NCBI RefSeq assembly: GCF_019331695.1
Contig: NZ_JAHBBI010000004.1
Location: 1-64,000, forward strand
Source: Bifidobacterium pluvialisilvae
GTDB lineage: Bacteria > Actinomycetota > Actinomycetes > Actinomycetales > Bifidobacteriaceae
Direction: 5' to 3'
Length of the DNA: 64,000 nt
The notes beneath the pieces are model-generated. The model did no database searches. It saw only the letters and a program-made list of their open reading frames with translations, and was not told where the DNA came from. How positions within the stretch are numbered: the stretch's first letter is position 1; each line of letters begins with the position of its first letter. A program made the translations under genes and the position numbers. This document shows positions 19,613 through 31,528 of this stretch, in pieces.

Positions 19613-19740
19613 AAAATTGTTTATTCAAAAGCGAGCGTGGCACGAGGATTCCGACATCCTCGCATGGCCACGCACTGATACGGTTCGGCCGCCACGGGGA
19701 GGGATCCCGAAGTCGGCCACGCCTTGACGTGCCCTAGAGA
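19613..19740 (+). promoter_or_regulatory. Structured leader of the S10 operon
   Basis: Upstream of rpsJ a two-tier hairpin is visible: GCGTGGC (19635-19641) pairs with GCCACGC (19667-19673), and inside it CGAGGAT (19643-19649) pairs with ATCCTCG (19656-19662) around a TCCGAC loop. A shorter GCTCGC/GCGAGC pair precedes it. In other bacteria S10 operons are autoregulated by an r-protein (L4 in E. coli) binding such a leader; that role is inferred here. Confidence 0.45.
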
Positions 19741-19787
19741 AACAGGCTGGTAAACAGTAATTCATTCGCAAGAAAGGGCGGACGGCA

Positions 19788-20096
19788 ATGGCGGGACAGA
19801 AAATCCGCATCAGGCTTAAGTCCTATGACCACGAGGTCATCGACCAGTCGGCGAAGAAAATCGTCGAGACGGTCACGAACGCGGGCGCAACCGTAGTTGG
19901 CCCGGTTCCTCTGCCGACCGAGAAGAACGTGTTTGTTGTTATCCGTTCTCCTCACAAGTACAAGGATTCCCGCGAGCATTTCGAGATGCGCACTCACAAG
20001 CGCCTCATTGACATCGTTGACCCGACGCCTAAGGCTGTCGATTCTCTGATGCGTCTCGACCTGCCGGCGGACGTGAACATCGAGATCAAGCTGTAA
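19788..20096 (+). CDS. rpsJ: 30S ribosomal protein S10
   Basis: S10 (102 aa) belongs to the small-subunit head and, as NusE, to antitermination complexes. The full family sequence is present: [19 protein letters not shown], the [10 protein letters not shown] loop, [13 protein letters not shown] and the C-terminal [16 protein letters not shown] 19788 has GAAAGGGCGGA upstream. It is the first gene of a long unidirectional cluster, so its leader probably controls the whole S10 transcript. Confidence 0.98.
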   Translation: MAGQKIRIRLKSYDHEVIDQSAKKIVETVTNAGATVVGPVPLPTEKNVFVVIRSPHKYKDSREHFEMRTHKRLIDIVDPTPKAVDSLMRLDLPADVNIEIKL

Positions 20097-20113
20097 GGAA
20101 GGGGGGAACCGTT

Positions 20114-20761
20114 ATGAGCAACAACATCAAGAATGCACTGCTGGGCAAGAAGCTCGGCATGTCCCAGGTGTGGGACGAGAACGGCTTCTTCGTTCCCGTC
20201 ACGCTGGTCGACGTTTCCACCAACGTGGTGACCGCTGTCAAGACCGAGGAGACCGACGGCTACAAGGCCGTCCAGATCGGCTACGGCCAGATCGACCCGA
20301 CCAAGGTGACCAAGCCGCTCGCCGGCCACTTCGCCAAGGCTGGTGTGACCCCGCGTCGTCACCTCGTCGAGTTCCGCACCGACGAAGCCGAGAGCTTCGA
20401 GCCGGGCCAGGAACTGAGCGCCGAGGTCTTCGCCGAGGGTTCCAAGGTCGACGTCACCGGCACCACCAAGGGCAAGGGCTTCGCCGGCACCATCAAGCGT
20501 TGGGGCTTCAAGTCCTACCGCCGTACCCACGGCTCCCACAAGAACGAGCGTCGCCCCGGTTCCGTCGGTGCATGCGCCACTCCGAGCCGTATTCTCAAGG
20601 GCAAGCGCATGGCCGGTCGCATGGGCCATGTCACCAACACCACGCTGAACCTGACCGTCGTCTCCAATGATGTTGAGAACGGCGTCATCGCCATCAAGGG
20701 TGCCATCCCGGGCCCGAAGGGCGCCATCGTCGTGGTTCGTACCGCTGTGAAGGGAGCCTGA
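20114..20761 (+). CDS. rplC: 50S ribosomal protein L3
   Basis: L3 (215 aa) is an early-assembly protein near the peptidyl transferase centre. Diagnostic segments are [15 protein letters not shown] at the N-terminus, [15 protein letters not shown] and [20 protein letters not shown]-like residues in the central extension, and [16 protein letters not shown]. The spacer after rpsJ is 17 nt and contains a very strong AAGGAAGGGGGG Shine-Dalgarno region. Confidence 0.98.
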   Translation: MSNNIKNALLGKKLGMSQVWDENGFFVPVTLVDVSTNVVTAVKTEETDGYKAVQIGYGQIDPTKVTKPLAGHFAKAGVTPRRHLVEFRTDEAESFEPGQELSAEVFAEGSKVDVTGTTKGKGFAGTIKRWGFKSYRRTHGSHKNERRPGSVGACATPSRILKGKRMAGRMGHVTNTTLNLTVVSNDVENGVIAIKGAIPGPKGAIVVVRTAVKGA

Positions 20762-20766
20762 TAATC

Positions 20767-21426
20767 ATGGCTATTTCTCTGAACATCACCAGCGCTGAAG
20801 GCCAGACCGGCACCGTCGAGGCTCCTGAGGAACTGTTCGGCATCTCCGCTGAGGAAGTGCAGAACCACGTTCCGCTGGTGCACCAGGTCGTCATCGCGCA
20901 GCTGGCTGCCGCCCGTCGCGGCACCCACGCCGTGAAGAACCGCGCCCGCATCTCCGGCGGCGGCAAGAAGCCGTGGAAGCAGAAGGGCACCGGTCGTGCC
21001 CGTCAGGGCTCCATCCGCGCCCCGCAGTGGGCCGGCGGCGCCGTGGTCCACGGTCCGGTTCCGCGCGACTACTCCCAGCGCACCCCCAAGAAGATGAAGG
21101 CTGCAGCCCTGCGCTACATGCTGTCCGATCGCGCCAACGCCGGTCGCGTGCACGTGGTTGATTTCGGCATCGCCGAGACCCCGTCCACCAAGACCGCCAA
21201 GGCCGTTCTGCAGTCCGTGGCCGCCGAGCGCTTCGTCACCGTCGTGTTCTCTCGCGAGAACATCAACGAGTGGCTGTCGGTCCGCAACCTGCGCACCGTG
21301 CACCCGATCTTCGCCGACCAGCTCAACACCTACGATGTGGTGACCGCCGAGGACATCGTCTTCACCAAGGAAGGCTTCGACGCCTTCGTCGCGGCGAAGA
21401 CCGCCCCGGCCGCTAAGGAGGACTAA
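20767..21426 (+). CDS. rplD: 50S ribosomal protein L4
   Basis: L4 (219 aa) lines the exit tunnel and in enterobacteria represses its own S10 operon. The long tunnel loop is recognisable as [20 protein letters not shown] followed by [20 protein letters not shown]. The C-terminal part ends in a Lys/Ala-rich tail. It lies 5 nt after rplC. If the hairpin upstream of rpsJ is an autoregulatory leader, L4 would be the natural candidate ligand. Confidence 0.98.
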   Translation: MAISLNITSAEGQTGTVEAPEELFGISAEEVQNHVPLVHQVVIAQLAAARRGTHAVKNRARISGGGKKPWKQKGTGRARQGSIRAPQWAGGAVVHGPVPRDYSQRTPKKMKAAALRYMLSDRANAGRVHVVDFGIAETPSTKTAKAVLQSVAAERFVTVVFSRENINEWLSVRNLRTVHPIFADQLNTYDVVTAEDIVFTKEGFDAFVAAKTAPAAKED

Positions 21427-21428
21427 TC

Positions 21429-21725
21429 ATGGTCGCAATCCACAAGCCCGCACACGACATCATCATCAAGCCTGTCGTTTCCGAGAAGAGCTACGCCAAC
21501 TCCGACATGGGCCAGTACACCTTCGTGGTGAACCCCAAGGCGAACAAGGTGCAGATCAAGCAGGCTATCGAGCAGATCTTCAATGTCAAGGTGACGAACG
21601 TCAACACCCTCAACCGCGCTGGCAAGCGCACTCGCACCCGCATCGGCTACGGCCAGCGTGTGAACGAGAAGCGTGCCATCGTTACCGTGGCCGAGGGCCA
21701 GACCATCGACATCTTCGGTAACTGA
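21429..21725 (+). CDS. rplW: 50S ribosomal protein L23
   Basis: L23 (98 aa) sits at the tunnel exit and is the docking site for trigger factor and SRP. The sequence shows [14 protein letters not shown] at the N-terminus and [22 protein letters not shown] with the basic GKRTRTR loop. It begins 2 nt after the rplD stop, implying translational coupling. Confidence 0.97.
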   Translation: MVAIHKPAHDIIIKPVVSEKSYANSDMGQYTFVVNPKANKVQIKQAIEQIFNVKVTNVNTLNRAGKRTRTRIGYGQRVNEKRAIVTVAEGQTIDIFGN

Positions 21726-21755
21726 AGGCTAGCCGAGAAAGTTAGGAACTAAATT

Positions 21756-22586
<831 letters not shown>

Positions 22587-22601
22587 GGAAGTGTCTGACA
22601 G

Positions 22602-22880
22602 ATGACTCGTAGCATCAAGAAGGGCCCATTCGTCGACGCCCACTTGCAGAAGAAGGTCGACGAGCAGAACGAAAAGGGCACGAAGAACGTCATCAAGACG
22701 TGGTCGCGCCGTTCGATGATCACCCCCGATTTCATCGGACACACGTTCGCAGTTCACGATGGTCGCAAGCATGTCCCGGTGTTCGTCACCGAGGCCATGG
22801 TTGGCCACAAGCTCGGTGAGTTCGCCCCGACGCGCACCTTCAAGGGTCACGTCAAGGACGACAAGAAGGCACGCCGCTAA
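22602..22880 (+). CDS. rpsS: 30S ribosomal protein S19
   Basis: S19 (92 aa) forms a head complex with S13. The sequence begins [18 protein letters not shown] and contains the conserved [20 protein letters not shown] and [18 protein letters not shown]. The length is standard for the family, and the gene lies 15 nt after rplB. Confidence 0.98.
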   Translation: MTRSIKKGPFVDAHLQKKVDEQNEKGTKNVIKTWSRRSMITPDFIGHTFAVHDGRKHVPVFVTEAMVGHKLGEFAPTRTFKGHVKDDKKARR

Positions 22881-22901
22881 AGGCGAGGAGAGTAAAGACA
22901 C

Positions 22902-23261
22902 ATGGAAGCTAAAGCAATCGCCCGTCACGTCCGCGTGACGCCGCGCAAGGCTCGCCGCGTCGTCGACCTCATCCGAGGCAAGCAGGCGACCGAAGCGGTG
23001 ACCATTCTCAAGTTCGCTCCGCAGGACGCGGCCGTTCCGGTCCGCAAGGTCCTGGAGAGCGCCATCGCCAACGCTCGTGTTAAGGCCGATCGCGCCAACG
23101 AGCCGTTCCGCGAGAACGAACTGGTGGTCAAGGAGACGTACGTCGATGAGGGCGTCACGTTGAAGCGTTTCCGCGCACGCGCCCAGGGCCGTGCCGCTCG
23201 CATCAACAAGCGCACCAGCCACATCACGGTTATCGTCGCCGACAAGGAAGGAGCCCGATAA
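22902..23261 (+). CDS. rplV: 50S ribosomal protein L22
   Basis: L22 (119 aa) has an extended beta-hairpin that contributes to the tunnel constriction where macrolides act. Family segments are [20 protein letters not shown], the [14 protein letters not shown] helix and the hairpin [32 protein letters not shown] lies upstream of the ATG. The next gene, rpsC, starts 3 nt downstream. Confidence 0.98.
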   Translation: MEAKAIARHVRVTPRKARRVVDLIRGKQATEAVTILKFAPQDAAVPVRKVLESAIANARVKADRANEPFRENELVVKETYVDEGVTLKRFRARAQGRAARINKRTSHITVIVADKEGAR

Positions 23262-23264
23262 AAA

Positions 23265-24068
23265 ATGGGTCAGAAGATTAACCCGTTTGGGTACCGTCTT
23301 GGCGTAACCGAATCCCACCGCAGCCGTTGGTTCTCCGACTCCAACAAGGCCGGCGAGCGTTACAGCGACTTCATCCTTGAGGACGACAAGATCCGCAAGG
23401 TCCTGAACGCCGATCTCGAGCGTGCGGGCGTTTCCCGCATCGTCATCGAGCGTACCCGCGACCGCGTGCGTGTGGACATCCACACCGCCCGCCCGGGCAT
23501 CGTCATCGGCCGTCGCGGCGCCGAGGCCGACAAGGTCCGCGCCAAGCTCGAGAAGCTGACTGGCAAGCAGGTCCAGCTCAACATCTTCGAGGTCAAGAAC
23601 GCCGCCATCGACGCCCAGCTCGTCGCTCAGGGCATCGCCGAGCAGCTCACCAACCGCGTCACCTTCCGTCGCGCCATGCGCAAGGCCCAGCAGGACGCCA
23701 TGCGCGCCGGTGCCAAGGGCATCCGAATCAAGCTCTCCGGCCGCCTCGGCGGTGCCGAAATGAGCCGTTCGGAGTTCTACCGCGAAGGCCGCGTGCCGCT
23801 GCAGACGCTGCGCGCCCTCATCGACTACGGCTTCTTCGAAGCCCGTACCACCTACGGCCGCATCGGCGTGAAGGTGTGGATCTACAAGGGCGACATGACC
23901 GAGCGTGAGTTCGAGGAGCAGCAGGCCCAGCAGAACAACGGCCGTGGTCGTCGTGGCGACCGCCGCCCGCGTCGTGGCGCCCGTCGTGACGCCCAGAAGG
24001 CCGCTCCGGCTCAGGCTGAGGCGAAGCAGGAAGCCGCTGCTCCTGCCGCCAAGGAAGCAAAGGAGTAA
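23265..24068 (+). CDS. rpsC: 30S ribosomal protein S3
   Basis: S3 (267 aa) lines the mRNA entry channel and contributes to helicase activity of the ribosome. It begins [20 protein letters not shown]. The KH domain includes [20 protein letters not shown], and the C-terminal domain has [20 protein letters not shown]. The last ~50 residues form an Arg/Gly- then Ala/Glu/Lys-rich extension typical of Actinobacteria and longer than in E. coli. Confidence 0.98.
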   Translation: MGQKINPFGYRLGVTESHRSRWFSDSNKAGERYSDFILEDDKIRKVLNADLERAGVSRIVIERTRDRVRVDIHTARPGIVIGRRGAEADKVRAKLEKLTGKQVQLNIFEVKNAAIDAQLVAQGIAEQLTNRVTFRRAMRKAQQDAMRAGAKGIRIKLSGRLGGAEMSRSEFYREGRVPLQTLRALIDYGFFEARTTYGRIGVKVWIYKGDMTEREFEEQQAQQNNGRGRRGDRRPRRGARRDAQKAAPAQAEAKQEAAAPAAKEAKE

Positions 24069-24073
24069 ACCAG

Positions 24074-24493
24074 ATGCTTATTCCGAAGAGGACTAAATAT
24101 CGCAAGCAGCATCGTCCTGTCCGCAAGGGCATGTCCAAGGGCGGCAACGAGATCGCCTTCGGCGATTACGGCATCCAGGCTCTGGCTCCGGCTTACGTGA
24201 CCAACCGCCAGATCGAGGCCGCTCGTATCGCCATGACTCGTTACATCAAGCGTGGCGGTCGTGTGTGGATTACGATCTTCCCGGATCGTCCGCTCACCAA
24301 GCACGCTCTCGGTGCCCGAATGGGTTCCGGTAAGGGTGCCCCGGAGTTCTGGGTCGCCAACGTGCGCCCCGGCCGTGTGATGTTCGAAATCGGCGGTGTC
24401 TCGGAGGAAATCGGTCGCGAGGCCCTGCGCCGCGCCATCGACAAGCTCCCCATGAAGTGCAGGATCATTGCTCGTGAAGGCGGTGACAACTGA
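24074..24493 (+). CDS. rplP: 50S ribosomal protein L16
   Basis: L16 (139 aa) organises the A-site region of the large subunit. The sequence opens [20 protein letters not shown] and contains [40 protein letters not shown] and [19 protein letters not shown]. Its stop overlaps the rpmC start by one nucleotide, indicating coupled translation. Confidence 0.98.
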   Translation: MLIPKRTKYRKQHRPVRKGMSKGGNEIAFGDYGIQALAPAYVTNRQIEAARIAMTRYIKRGGRVWITIFPDRPLTKHALGARMGSGKGAPEFWVANVRPGRVMFEIGGVSEEIGREALRRAIDKLPMKCRIIAREGGDN

Positions 24494-24744
24494 TGTCAGT
24501 CGGTACAGCTGATTACACCATCAAGAACCTCAACGAAAAGACCAATGCCGAGATCGAGGCTGCGCTCAAGCAGTCCAAGGAAGAGCTGTTCAACCTGCGC
24601 TTCCAGGCTGCCACCGGTCAGCTCGAGAACACTTCTCGTCTGAAGGCCGTCAAGCGCGACATCGCTCGCATGTACACGGTCCTTCGCGAGCGTGAGCTTG
24701 GCATCAGCGAGGCTCCCGCAGAAGATAAGACCGAGGAGAAGTAA
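24493..24744 (+). CDS. rpmC: 50S ribosomal protein L29
   Basis: L29 (83 aa) is a two-helix protein near the tunnel exit beside L23. The core motif [20 protein letters not shown] and the following [20 protein letters not shown] are standard. N- and C-terminal extensions (ending in an acidic [10 protein letters not shown]) make it slightly longer than the E. coli protein. It starts inside the rplP stop region (TGATG). Confidence 0.97.
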   Translation: MSVGTADYTIKNLNEKTNAEIEAALKQSKEELFNLRFQAATGQLENTSRLKAVKRDIARMYTVLRERELGISEAPAEDKTEEK

Positions 24745-24746
24745 GC

Positions 24747-25007
24747 ATGGCTGAAGAGCGTAACTTCCGCAAGGTCCGCCGTGGCTACGTCGTGTCCGAC
24801 AAGATGGACAAGACCATCACGGTGGAGATCGAGCACCGTTCGACCCACCCGCTGTACGGCAAGGTCGTTCGCACCACCAGCAAGGTCAAGGCTCATGATG
24901 AACACAACGAGGCCCACATTGGCGACCTCGTGAGTATTATGGAGACTCGACCCCTGAGCAAGACGAAGCGTTGGCGTCTGGACGCCATCGTGGAGCGCGC
25001 CAAGTAA
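24747..25007 (+). CDS. rpsQ: 30S ribosomal protein S17
   Basis: S17 (86 aa) is an early-binding 16S rRNA protein. Recognised by [20 protein letters not shown], the [19 protein letters not shown] segment and the C-terminal [22 protein letters not shown]. It lies 2 nt after rpmC and is the last gene before a 94-nt spacer holding a hairpin, so it probably ends the S10 transcription unit proper. Confidence 0.97.
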   Translation: MAEERNFRKVRRGYVVSDKMDKTITVEIEHRSTHPLYGKVVRTTSKVKAHDEHNEAHIGDLVSIMETRPLSKTKRWRLDAIVERAK

Positions 25008-25030
25008 TACAAGTTCGGCAAGGCTCGCCA

Positions 25031-25069
25031 TTCACCCGGCGGCCGGGTTCATCTCGGCCGCCGAGTGAA
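25031..25069 (+). terminator. Hairpin between the S10 and spc gene blocks
   Basis: TTCACCCGGCGGCCG at 25031-25045 pairs with CGGCCGCCGAGTGAA at 25055-25069 with one mismatch. There is no T-run, so it may be an attenuator, a processing site or a regulatory leader for rplN rather than a full terminator. Confidence 0.5.
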
Positions 25070-25101
25070 TGGGGAGGACCAGCTCGGCTTAAGGAGAATC
25101 A

Positions 25102-25470
25102 ATGATTCAGCAGGAATCGCGACTTCGTGTCGCCGACAACACGGGTGCCAAGGAACTCTTGACCATCCGCGTGCTCGGTGGTTCGAAGCGCCGTTATGCA
25201 GGCATTGGCGACGTCATCGTCGCCACTGTCAAGGACGCCATTCCCGGCGGATCGGTCAAGAAGAGCGACGTTGTCAAGGCAGTGGTCGTTCGCACCGTGA
25301 AGGAAACCCGCCGCGCCGATGGCTCCTACATCAAGTTCGACGAGAACGCCGCCGTTATTCTCGGCTCCGGCCGTGAACCCAAGGGCACTCGTATTTTCGG
25401 ACCGGTCGCTCGTGAGCTGCGCGACAAGCGCTTCATGAAGATCGTGTCCCTCGCCCCGGAGGTGATCTGA
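25102..25470 (+). CDS. rplN: 50S ribosomal protein L14
   Basis: L14 (122 aa) contacts the small subunit at an inter-subunit bridge. The sequence starts [19 protein letters not shown] and includes [41 protein letters not shown] and [20 protein letters not shown], all standard. TAAGGAG precedes the ATG. It opens the spc block after a hairpin-containing spacer. Confidence 0.98.
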   Translation: MIQQESRLRVADNTGAKELLTIRVLGGSKRRYAGIGDVIVATVKDAIPGGSVKKSDVVKAVVVRTVKETRRADGSYIKFDENAAVILGSGREPKGTRIFGPVARELRDKRFMKIVSLAPEVI

Positions 25471-25806
25471 GTGGTAGCCAAGATCAAGACCGGTGATGAG
25501 GTCAAGGTCATCCGCGGCAAGGACCGCGGCAAGGAAGGCAAGGTCGTCAAGATCCTGCCGAACGACCGCCTGATCGTCGAAGGTGTTCAGATCGTCAAGA
25601 AGCACGTCCGCGCCACCCAGCAGGGCCAGCAGGCCGGCATCGTGTCCGTCGAGGCCCCGATCCATCGCTCCAACGTGATGGTCATCGACCCCGAGACGAA
25701 GCAGCCGACCCGCGTCGGCGTCATCGTCAAGGAAGAAGCCCGCGACGGCAAGGTCAAGAAGGTGCGCGTCCGCGTTGCCAAGAAGTCCGGAAAGGAGCTG
25801 GCATGA
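25471..25806 (+). CDS. rplX: 50S ribosomal protein L24
   Basis: L24 (111 aa) is an assembly initiator of the 50S subunit. A KOW motif is seen in [20 protein letters not shown], followed by [20 protein letters not shown] and [17 protein letters not shown] 25471 immediately follows the rplN stop, and the end overlaps rplE in ATGA. Confidence 0.97.
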   Translation: MVAKIKTGDEVKVIRGKDRGKEGKVVKILPNDRLIVEGVQIVKKHVRATQQGQQAGIVSVEAPIHRSNVMVIDPETKQPTRVGVIVKEEARDGKVKKVRVRVAKKSGKELA

Positions 25807-26375
25807 CCGATACCACTATCGAAGCGCCGGCAACCCCGCGCTTGAAGCAGCAGTACAACGAGGTCATCGTTCCTGAGCTGGAGAAGGAGTTCAAGTACTC
25901 CAACCCCATGCAGGTCGCCCGCGTCGAGAAGGTCGTCGTCTCCATGGGTGTCGGTGCCGCAGCCCGCGACTCCAAGCTCATCGAGGGCGCCGTCTCCGAC
26001 CTGACCAAGATCACCGGCCAGAAGCCGAAGATCACCAAGGCCAAGAAGTCCGTCGCGCAGTTCCACCTGCGTGAAGGCCAGGCCATCGGTGCGTACGTCA
26101 CCCTGCGTGGCGAGCGCATGTGGGAGTTCCTCGACCGCCTTCTGACCCTGGCTCTGCCTCGTATTCGTGATTTCCGCGGCATCAACGGCAATCAGTTCGA
26201 TGGCAACGGCAACTACAACTTTGGTCTGACGGAACAGACGATGTTCATCGAGATCGACCCCGATGAGGTCGACCACCAGCGTGGTATGGACATCACCGTC
26301 GTTACCTCGACCAAGAACGACCAGGAGGCCAAGGTCCTGCTCAAGCACCTCGGCTTCCCGTTCAAGGAGAACTGA
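25803..26375 (+). CDS. rplE: 50S ribosomal protein L5
   Basis: L5 (190 aa) binds 5S rRNA and the P-site tRNA region. The conserved core reads [59 protein letters not shown] and the C-terminal [17 protein letters not shown]. It starts within the rplX stop (4-nt overlap), which couples the two. Confidence 0.98.
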   Translation: MTDTTIEAPATPRLKQQYNEVIVPELEKEFKYSNPMQVARVEKVVVSMGVGAAARDSKLIEGAVSDLTKITGQKPKITKAKKSVAQFHLREGQAIGAYVTLRGERMWEFLDRLLTLALPRIRDFRGINGNQFDGNGNYNFGLTEQTMFIEIDPDEVDHQRGMDITVVTSTKNDQEAKVLLKHLGFPFKEN

Positions 26376-26376
26376 T

Positions 26377-26562
26377 ATGGCAAAAACCGCTCTGAAGAAC
26401 AAGGCGGCCGGCAAGCCTAAGTTCAAGGTTCGCGCTTACACGCGCTGCCAGGTCTGCGGTCGTCCCCATTCCGTGTACCGCAAGTTCGGTCTCTGCCGCG
26501 TCTGCCTTCGTGAGAAGGCCCACCGCGGAGAGCTTCCCGGCGTCACGAAGTCCAGTTGGTAA
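26377..26562 (+). CDS. rpsZ: 30S ribosomal protein S14, zinc-binding type
   Basis: S14 (61 aa) is the short C+ form. Four cysteines in two CxxC pairs (CQVC and CRVC, in [20 protein letters not shown]) form the zinc ribbon, and the C-terminus is [11 protein letters not shown], as in Gram-positive zinc-dependent S14. The gene starts 1 nt after the rplE stop. Actinobacteria may carry a second, zinc-free S14 elsewhere for zinc limitation; none is in this window. Confidence 0.97.
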   Translation: MAKTALKNKAAGKPKFKVRAYTRCQVCGRPHSVYRKFGLCRVCLREKAHRGELPGVTKSSW

Positions 26563-26584
26563 ATATCGACGCTGAAGGTCCACT

Positions 26585-26612
26585 GCTTCACGGCCATGCA
26601 AGGCCGTGAAGC
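26585..26612 (+). other. Hairpin between rpsZ and rpsH
   Basis: GCTTCACGGCC at 26585-26595 pairs perfectly with GGCCGTGAAGC at 26602-26612 around a 6-nt loop in the 85-nt gap. There is no T-run. It could be an attenuator, an RNA-processing site or a binding site for the spc-operon regulator (S8 in E. coli). Confidence 0.5.
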
Positions 26613-26647
26613 GGCGGAAACCACGGCGAGGAAGGGCATAAGCCCAC

Positions 26648-27046
26648 ATGACAATGACAGATCCGATCGCAGACATGCTTACGCGTCTGCGTAACGCGAG
26701 CACGGCTAAGCACGAGACCGTCGACATGCCGTACTCCAAGTTCAAGGCGGCCATCGCCGCCATCCTGAAGCGTGAAGGCTACATCAAGGACTTCACCGCC
26801 AAGGAAGCCAAGGTCGGCCAGACCCTTGAGGTCACCCTCAAGTACGGCCCGAACGGCGAGCGTTCCATCGAAGGCATCAAGCGCGTTTCCAAGCCGGGCC
26901 TTCGTCGTTACGCCAAGTCCGACTCCCTGCCCATGCCGCTGGGCGGTCTTGGCATCGCTATCATCTCGACCAGTTCGGGACTGATGACCCAGAAGGAATG
27001 CCTCAAGGAAGGCATTGGCGGCGAGATCGTCGCCTACGTGTGGTGA
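26648..27046 (+). CDS. rpsH: 30S ribosomal protein S8
   Basis: S8 (132 aa) is a primary 16S rRNA-binding protein and the spc-operon repressor in E. coli. Family segments are [40 protein letters not shown] and [23 protein letters not shown] 26648 and 26654 are both possible starts. The hairpin just upstream is a reasonable candidate for feedback control, but this is inference. Confidence 0.97.
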   Translation: MTMTDPIADMLTRLRNASTAKHETVDMPYSKFKAAIAAILKREGYIKDFTAKEAKVGQTLEVTLKYGPNGERSIEGIKRVSKPGLRRYAKSDSLPMPLGGLGIAIISTSSGLMTQKECLKEGIGGEIVAYVW

Positions 27047-27066
27047 GAAAGGAGAGCTGATTACTT

Positions 27067-27606
27067 ATGGCATCGCATATCGGTAAGCTCCCCGTCGCCA
27101 TTCCGGCTGGGGTTGAGGTCAAGCTCGACGGCCAGGCGTTCACCGCCAAGGGCCCGAAGGGTTCCGACTCCTACACTATCCCCGAAGGCATCACCGCCGT
27201 CGTCGAGAACAACGAGATTGTTCTCACCCCGGCCGATGATCTTCGTCCCACCCGCGCCAAGCATGGCCTGAGCCGCTCCATCATCGCCTCGATGGTCAAG
27301 GGCGTGCACGAGGGCTACGCCAAGCGCCTGCTCATCGTCGGCACCGGTTACCGTGTGGTCGCCAAGGGCAAGGGCCTCGAGTTCTTCCTGGGCTACTCCC
27401 ACACCATCACCGTGAACCCGCCGGAAGGCATCGAGTTCGAGATCGTCAACCCGAACGAGCTCGTCGTCAAGGGCATCGACAAGCAGGTCGTCGGCCAGGT
27501 CGCAGCGAACATCCGCAAGCTGCGCGCCCCGGAACCCTACAAGGGCAAGGGCGTCAAGTACGCGGACGAGCGTATTCTGCGCAAGGCTGGAAAGGCTGGT
27601 AAGTAA
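27067..27606 (+). CDS. rplF: 50S ribosomal protein L6
   Basis: L6 (179 aa) has two repeated alpha/beta domains near the factor-binding site. Recognised by [40 protein letters not shown] and the C-terminal signature [20 protein letters not shown]. An AAAGGAGAG Shine-Dalgarno sequence precedes it. The length is standard. Confidence 0.98.
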   Translation: MASHIGKLPVAIPAGVEVKLDGQAFTAKGPKGSDSYTIPEGITAVVENNEIVLTPADDLRPTRAKHGLSRSIIASMVKGVHEGYAKRLLIVGTGYRVVAKGKGLEFFLGYSHTITVNPPEGIEFEIVNPNELVVKGIDKQVVGQVAANIRKLRAPEPYKGKGVKYADERILRKAGKAGK

Positions 27607-27607
27607 T

Positions 27608-27979
27608 ATGACCGTCAAGATTTTCGGTAAGGGCAAGAAGGTTGCCCGCCTGCGCCGTCACGCTCGTCTTCGCAAGAGGATCGTCGGCACTCCCGAGCGT
27701 CCGCGTCTGGTCGTTACCCGCACCAACCGCAACATGTTCGCTCAGGTCGTGGATGACACCAAGGGCATCACCCTGGTGAACGCCTCCACGATGAACGAGG
27801 AGTTCTCCGGCTTCGAGGGCACCAAGACCGACGCCGCCAAGAAGGTCGGCGAGCTTGTCGCCGAACGTGCCAAGGCCGCAGGCATCACCGCCGTCGTCTT
27901 CGACCGCGGTGGCAACAAGTACCATGGTCGCGTTGCAGCTGTTGCTGAAGGCGCCCGCGAGGGAGGTCTGGCACTGTGA
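27608..27979 (+). CDS. rplR: 50S ribosomal protein L18
   Basis: L18 (123 aa) binds 5S rRNA with L5. The N-terminus is basic ([20 protein letters not shown]). The core has [20 protein letters not shown] and the C-terminal [20 protein letters not shown] with the expected GLAL end. It starts 1 nt after rplF and overlaps rpsE by 4 nt. Confidence 0.97.
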   Translation: MTVKIFGKGKKVARLRRHARLRKRIVGTPERPRLVVTRTNRNMFAQVVDDTKGITLVNASTMNEEFSGFEGTKTDAAKKVGELVAERAKAAGITAVVFDRGGNKYHGRVAAVAEGAREGGLAL

Positions 27980-28707
27980 GCGACAACGAAGTGAAGGAAA
28001 CCCAAGTGGCTGAAGATTCGCAGAAGAACGAAACCGAAGCCGGCGCCAAGAACGAGGAGCGCAAGGGCCGTCGCGGTGGTCGTGGCGAAGGCCGTCGAGG
28101 CGAGCGTCGCAACCGTCGCGAGGAGAACCGCGGCGACGAGCTGCTGGACCGCGTGGTCACCATCAACCGTGTGGCCAAGACCCACAAGGGTGGTCGTACG
28201 TTCAGCTTCGCCGCTCTCGTGGTCGTCGGTGACGGCAATGGCACCGTGGGCGTTGGCTACGGCAAGTCCCGTGAGGTCCCTGCCGCCATCGCCAAGGGCC
28301 AGCTCGACGCCAAGAAGCACATGTTCACCATCCCGCGCGTCCGCGGCACCATCACCCACCCGGTGCAGGGCCACGACGCCGCCGGCACCGTGCTGCTCCG
28401 TCCGGCCGCCCCGGGAACCGGCGTTATCGCCGGTGGTCCGGTCCGCGCCGTCCTCGAGTGCGCCGGTGTGACCGACATCCTGTCCAAGTCCATGGGCTCG
28501 GCCAATTCCATCAACGTGGTGAACGCCACCGTTGCCGCCCTCAAGCAGCTTGAGGAGCCGGAAGAGGTCGCCGCCCGCCGTGGCCTGAGCCTTGAAGAGG
28601 TCGCCCCCGAAGCCCTGCTCCGTGAGCGTGCCGCCGGTATCGCCGAGGCCCGCAAGGCCCGCGAGGAAGCCGCCGCCAAGGCTGCTGAAGAGAAGGACGG
28701 TGAGTGA
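27976..28707 (+). CDS. rpsE: 30S ribosomal protein S5
   Basis: S5 (243 aa) is involved in decoding fidelity and mRNA unwinding. After an N-terminal extension of about 55 charged, Arg/Glu/Gly-rich residues, the core reads [20 protein letters not shown] and later [19 protein letters not shown], then [22 protein letters not shown]-terminal Ala/Glu-rich tail is also longer than in E. coli. GTG 27976 overlaps the rplR stop. Confidence 0.97.
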   Translation: MSDNEVKETQVAEDSQKNETEAGAKNEERKGRRGGRGEGRRGERRNRREENRGDELLDRVVTINRVAKTHKGGRTFSFAALVVVGDGNGTVGVGYGKSREVPAAIAKGQLDAKKHMFTIPRVRGTITHPVQGHDAAGTVLLRPAAPGTGVIAGGPVRAVLECAGVTDILSKSMGSANSINVVNATVAALKQLEEPEEVAARRGLSLEEVAPEALLRERAAGIAEARKAREEAAAKAAEEKDGE

Positions 28708-28709
28708 GC

Positions 28710-28892
28710 ATGGCAAACATCAAGATCACTCTGAACCGCGGTTTCGTCGGCAAGACCGAAGCGCAGAAGGAGACCGCCAAGTCTCTCGGCCTGCACAAGA
28801 TCGGTCAGTCCGTCGTCCGTGAGGACAACCCTGTCTACCGTGGCATGGTCGCCAAGATCCGCCACATGGTCACCGTTGAGGAGGCAGACTGA
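28710..28892 (+). CDS. rpmD: 50S ribosomal protein L30
   Basis: L30 (60 aa) is a small large-subunit protein. The sequence shows [40 protein letters not shown] and [13 protein letters not shown], the standard family layout. The likely ATG is 28710, 2 nt after rpsE; an upstream ATG at 28704 overlaps the rpsE stop and would add two residues. Confidence 0.96.
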   Translation: MANIKITLNRGFVGKTEAQKETAKSLGLHKIGQSVVREDNPVYRGMVAKIRHMVTVEEAD

Positions 28893-28894
28893 TT

Positions 28895-29359
28895 ATGGCT
28901 GAAAACAACGAAGAAGTCACGATCATCCGCATGCATGACCTGCGTCCTGCCCCCGGCGCCAACAAGGACCGCATCCGTGTCGGTCGAGGCGAAGGCTCCA
29001 AGGGTAAGACCTCCGGTCGTGGCACCAAGGGCACGAAGGCCCGCTACCAGGTTCGTCCTGGCTTCGAAGGTGGTCAGCTTCCGCTGTACATGCGCCTTCC
29101 GAAGCTGCGCGGCTTCAAGAGCCCGTTCAAGAAGGTCTACCAGGTCGTCAACGTCTCCACGCTCGTCGAGCTCTTCCCCGAGGGCGGCGAAGTGTCCGTT
29201 GAGACCCTGGTCGCCAAGGGCGCCGTTCGCGCCAACCAGCCGGTGAAGATTCTCGGCGACGGCGAGACCACGGTCGCCTTCACGCTCAAGGGCGTCAAGG
29301 CCTCCGCTTCCGCCAAGGCCAAGATCGAAGCCGCGGGAGGCTCCATCTCCGAAGAGTAA
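28895..29359 (+). CDS. rplO: 50S ribosomal protein L15
   Basis: L15 (154 aa) is a late-assembly large-subunit protein. Conserved parts are [40 protein letters not shown] and [20 protein letters not shown]. It begins 2 nt after rpmD, and a strong hairpin follows before secY. Confidence 0.97.
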   Translation: MAENNEEVTIIRMHDLRPAPGANKDRIRVGRGEGSKGKTSGRGTKGTKARYQVRPGFEGGQLPLYMRLPKLRGFKSPFKKVYQVVNVSTLVELFPEGGEVSVETLVAKGAVRANQPVKILGDGETTVAFTLKGVKASASAKAKIEAAGGSISEE

Positions 29360-29389
29360 TCTCTCGGGAGAAGCGCTTCCATAGGCAGT

Positions 29390-29421
29390 ATGACCCTCCC
29401 CAAGAATTTGGGGAGGGTCAT
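29390..29421 (+). terminator. Strong hairpin between rplO and secY
   Basis: A perfect 14-bp stem (ATGACCCTCCCCAA, its complement 29408-29421) closes around a GAAT loop. The following sequence TTGCATAT is not a clean T-run, so partial termination or attenuation before secY is more likely than full termination. Confidence 0.6.
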
Positions 29422-29485
29422 TGCATATGAGTACACTGTTTGCCTGTGCGCCTTCACAACGCGAGGCGTACTAAGGGAGGAACAC

Positions 29486-30823
<1,338 letters not shown>

Positions 30824-30824
30824 T

Positions 30825-31391
30825 ATGCGACTGTTAATCATGGGACCCCAGGGCGTCGGCAAGGGCACGCAGGCAGCCCTCCTCGCCAAGCACTACGACA
30901 TTCCGACCATCTCCACCGGCGACATCTTCCGCTTCAACATCAAGAACAAGACGGAACTCGGCGTCGAGGCCCTCAAGTACATCGACAAGGGCGAGCTCGT
31001 CCCCGATGAGCTGACCAACCGTATCGTCGAGGACCGTCTGGCCCAGGACGACGTGAAGAACGGCTGGATTCTCGACGGCTACCCGCGCAACGCCTCCCAG
31101 GTCGAGGCCCTCGACGGCATCACCGCCAAGCTGGGCACCCCGCTCGACGCCGTCGTCGCGCTCGACGCCGACCATGACGTGCTCATGGCCCGCATGAAGA
31201 AGCGCGCCGAGATCGAAGGCCGCTCCGACGACACCCCCGAGGCCATCGCCAAGCGCCTCGACGTGTACGCCAAGGAGACCGCTCCGCTGCTCAACACGTA
31301 CGAGCAGCGCGGCCTGCTGGTCAAGATCGACGGCACCGGCGACATCGACGCCATCCAGGCGAACATCGTCAGCGCCCTCGACGCCCGCTGA
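30825..31391 (+). CDS. adk: Adenylate kinase
   Basis: Adenylate kinase (188 aa) interconverts ATP, ADP and AMP in the cytosol. The P-loop is [11 protein letters not shown], the AMP-binding region is [18 protein letters not shown], and the signature [15 protein letters not shown] is intact. The 188-aa length and the absence of a Cys4 zinc LID show it is the short-LID actinobacterial form. It starts 1 nt after secY and ends at a strong terminator. Confidence 0.97.
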   Translation: MRLLIMGPQGVGKGTQAALLAKHYDIPTISTGDIFRFNIKNKTELGVEALKYIDKGELVPDELTNRIVEDRLAQDDVKNGWILDGYPRNASQVEALDGITAKLGTPLDAVVALDADHDVLMARMKKRAEIEGRSDDTPEAIAKRLDVYAKETAPLLNTYEQRGLLVKIDGTGDIDAIQANIVSALDAR

Positions 31392-31413
31392 ATCTTTTCG
31401 CGGCGATAATAAC

Positions 31414-31456
31414 AACACGGCGATTACGCACAGGTTGCGTAATCGCCGTGTTTCTG
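31414..31456 (+). terminator. Rho-independent terminator after adk
   Basis: A perfect 17-bp stem (31414-31430 with 31436-31452) around the loop CAGGT ends in GTTTCTGTTATTCT. This separates the spc/secY/adk unit from infA. Confidence 0.85.
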
Positions 31457-31528
31457 TTATTCTATCTATTTGGTGTGTCTTCGGGCATATCTTTAAGTAA
31501 TCGTAGCCAAGGATCGGATCGGGAGCTC

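Larger units (their letters stand above)
18726..19787. other. Gene-poor region between the AbiEi-like gene and rpsJ
   Basis: No credible gene is seen in about 1.06 kb. 18760-19432 is the right-hand GTGGGTCT array. 19440-19787 is the S10-operon upstream region with a structured leader. Confidence 0.7.
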
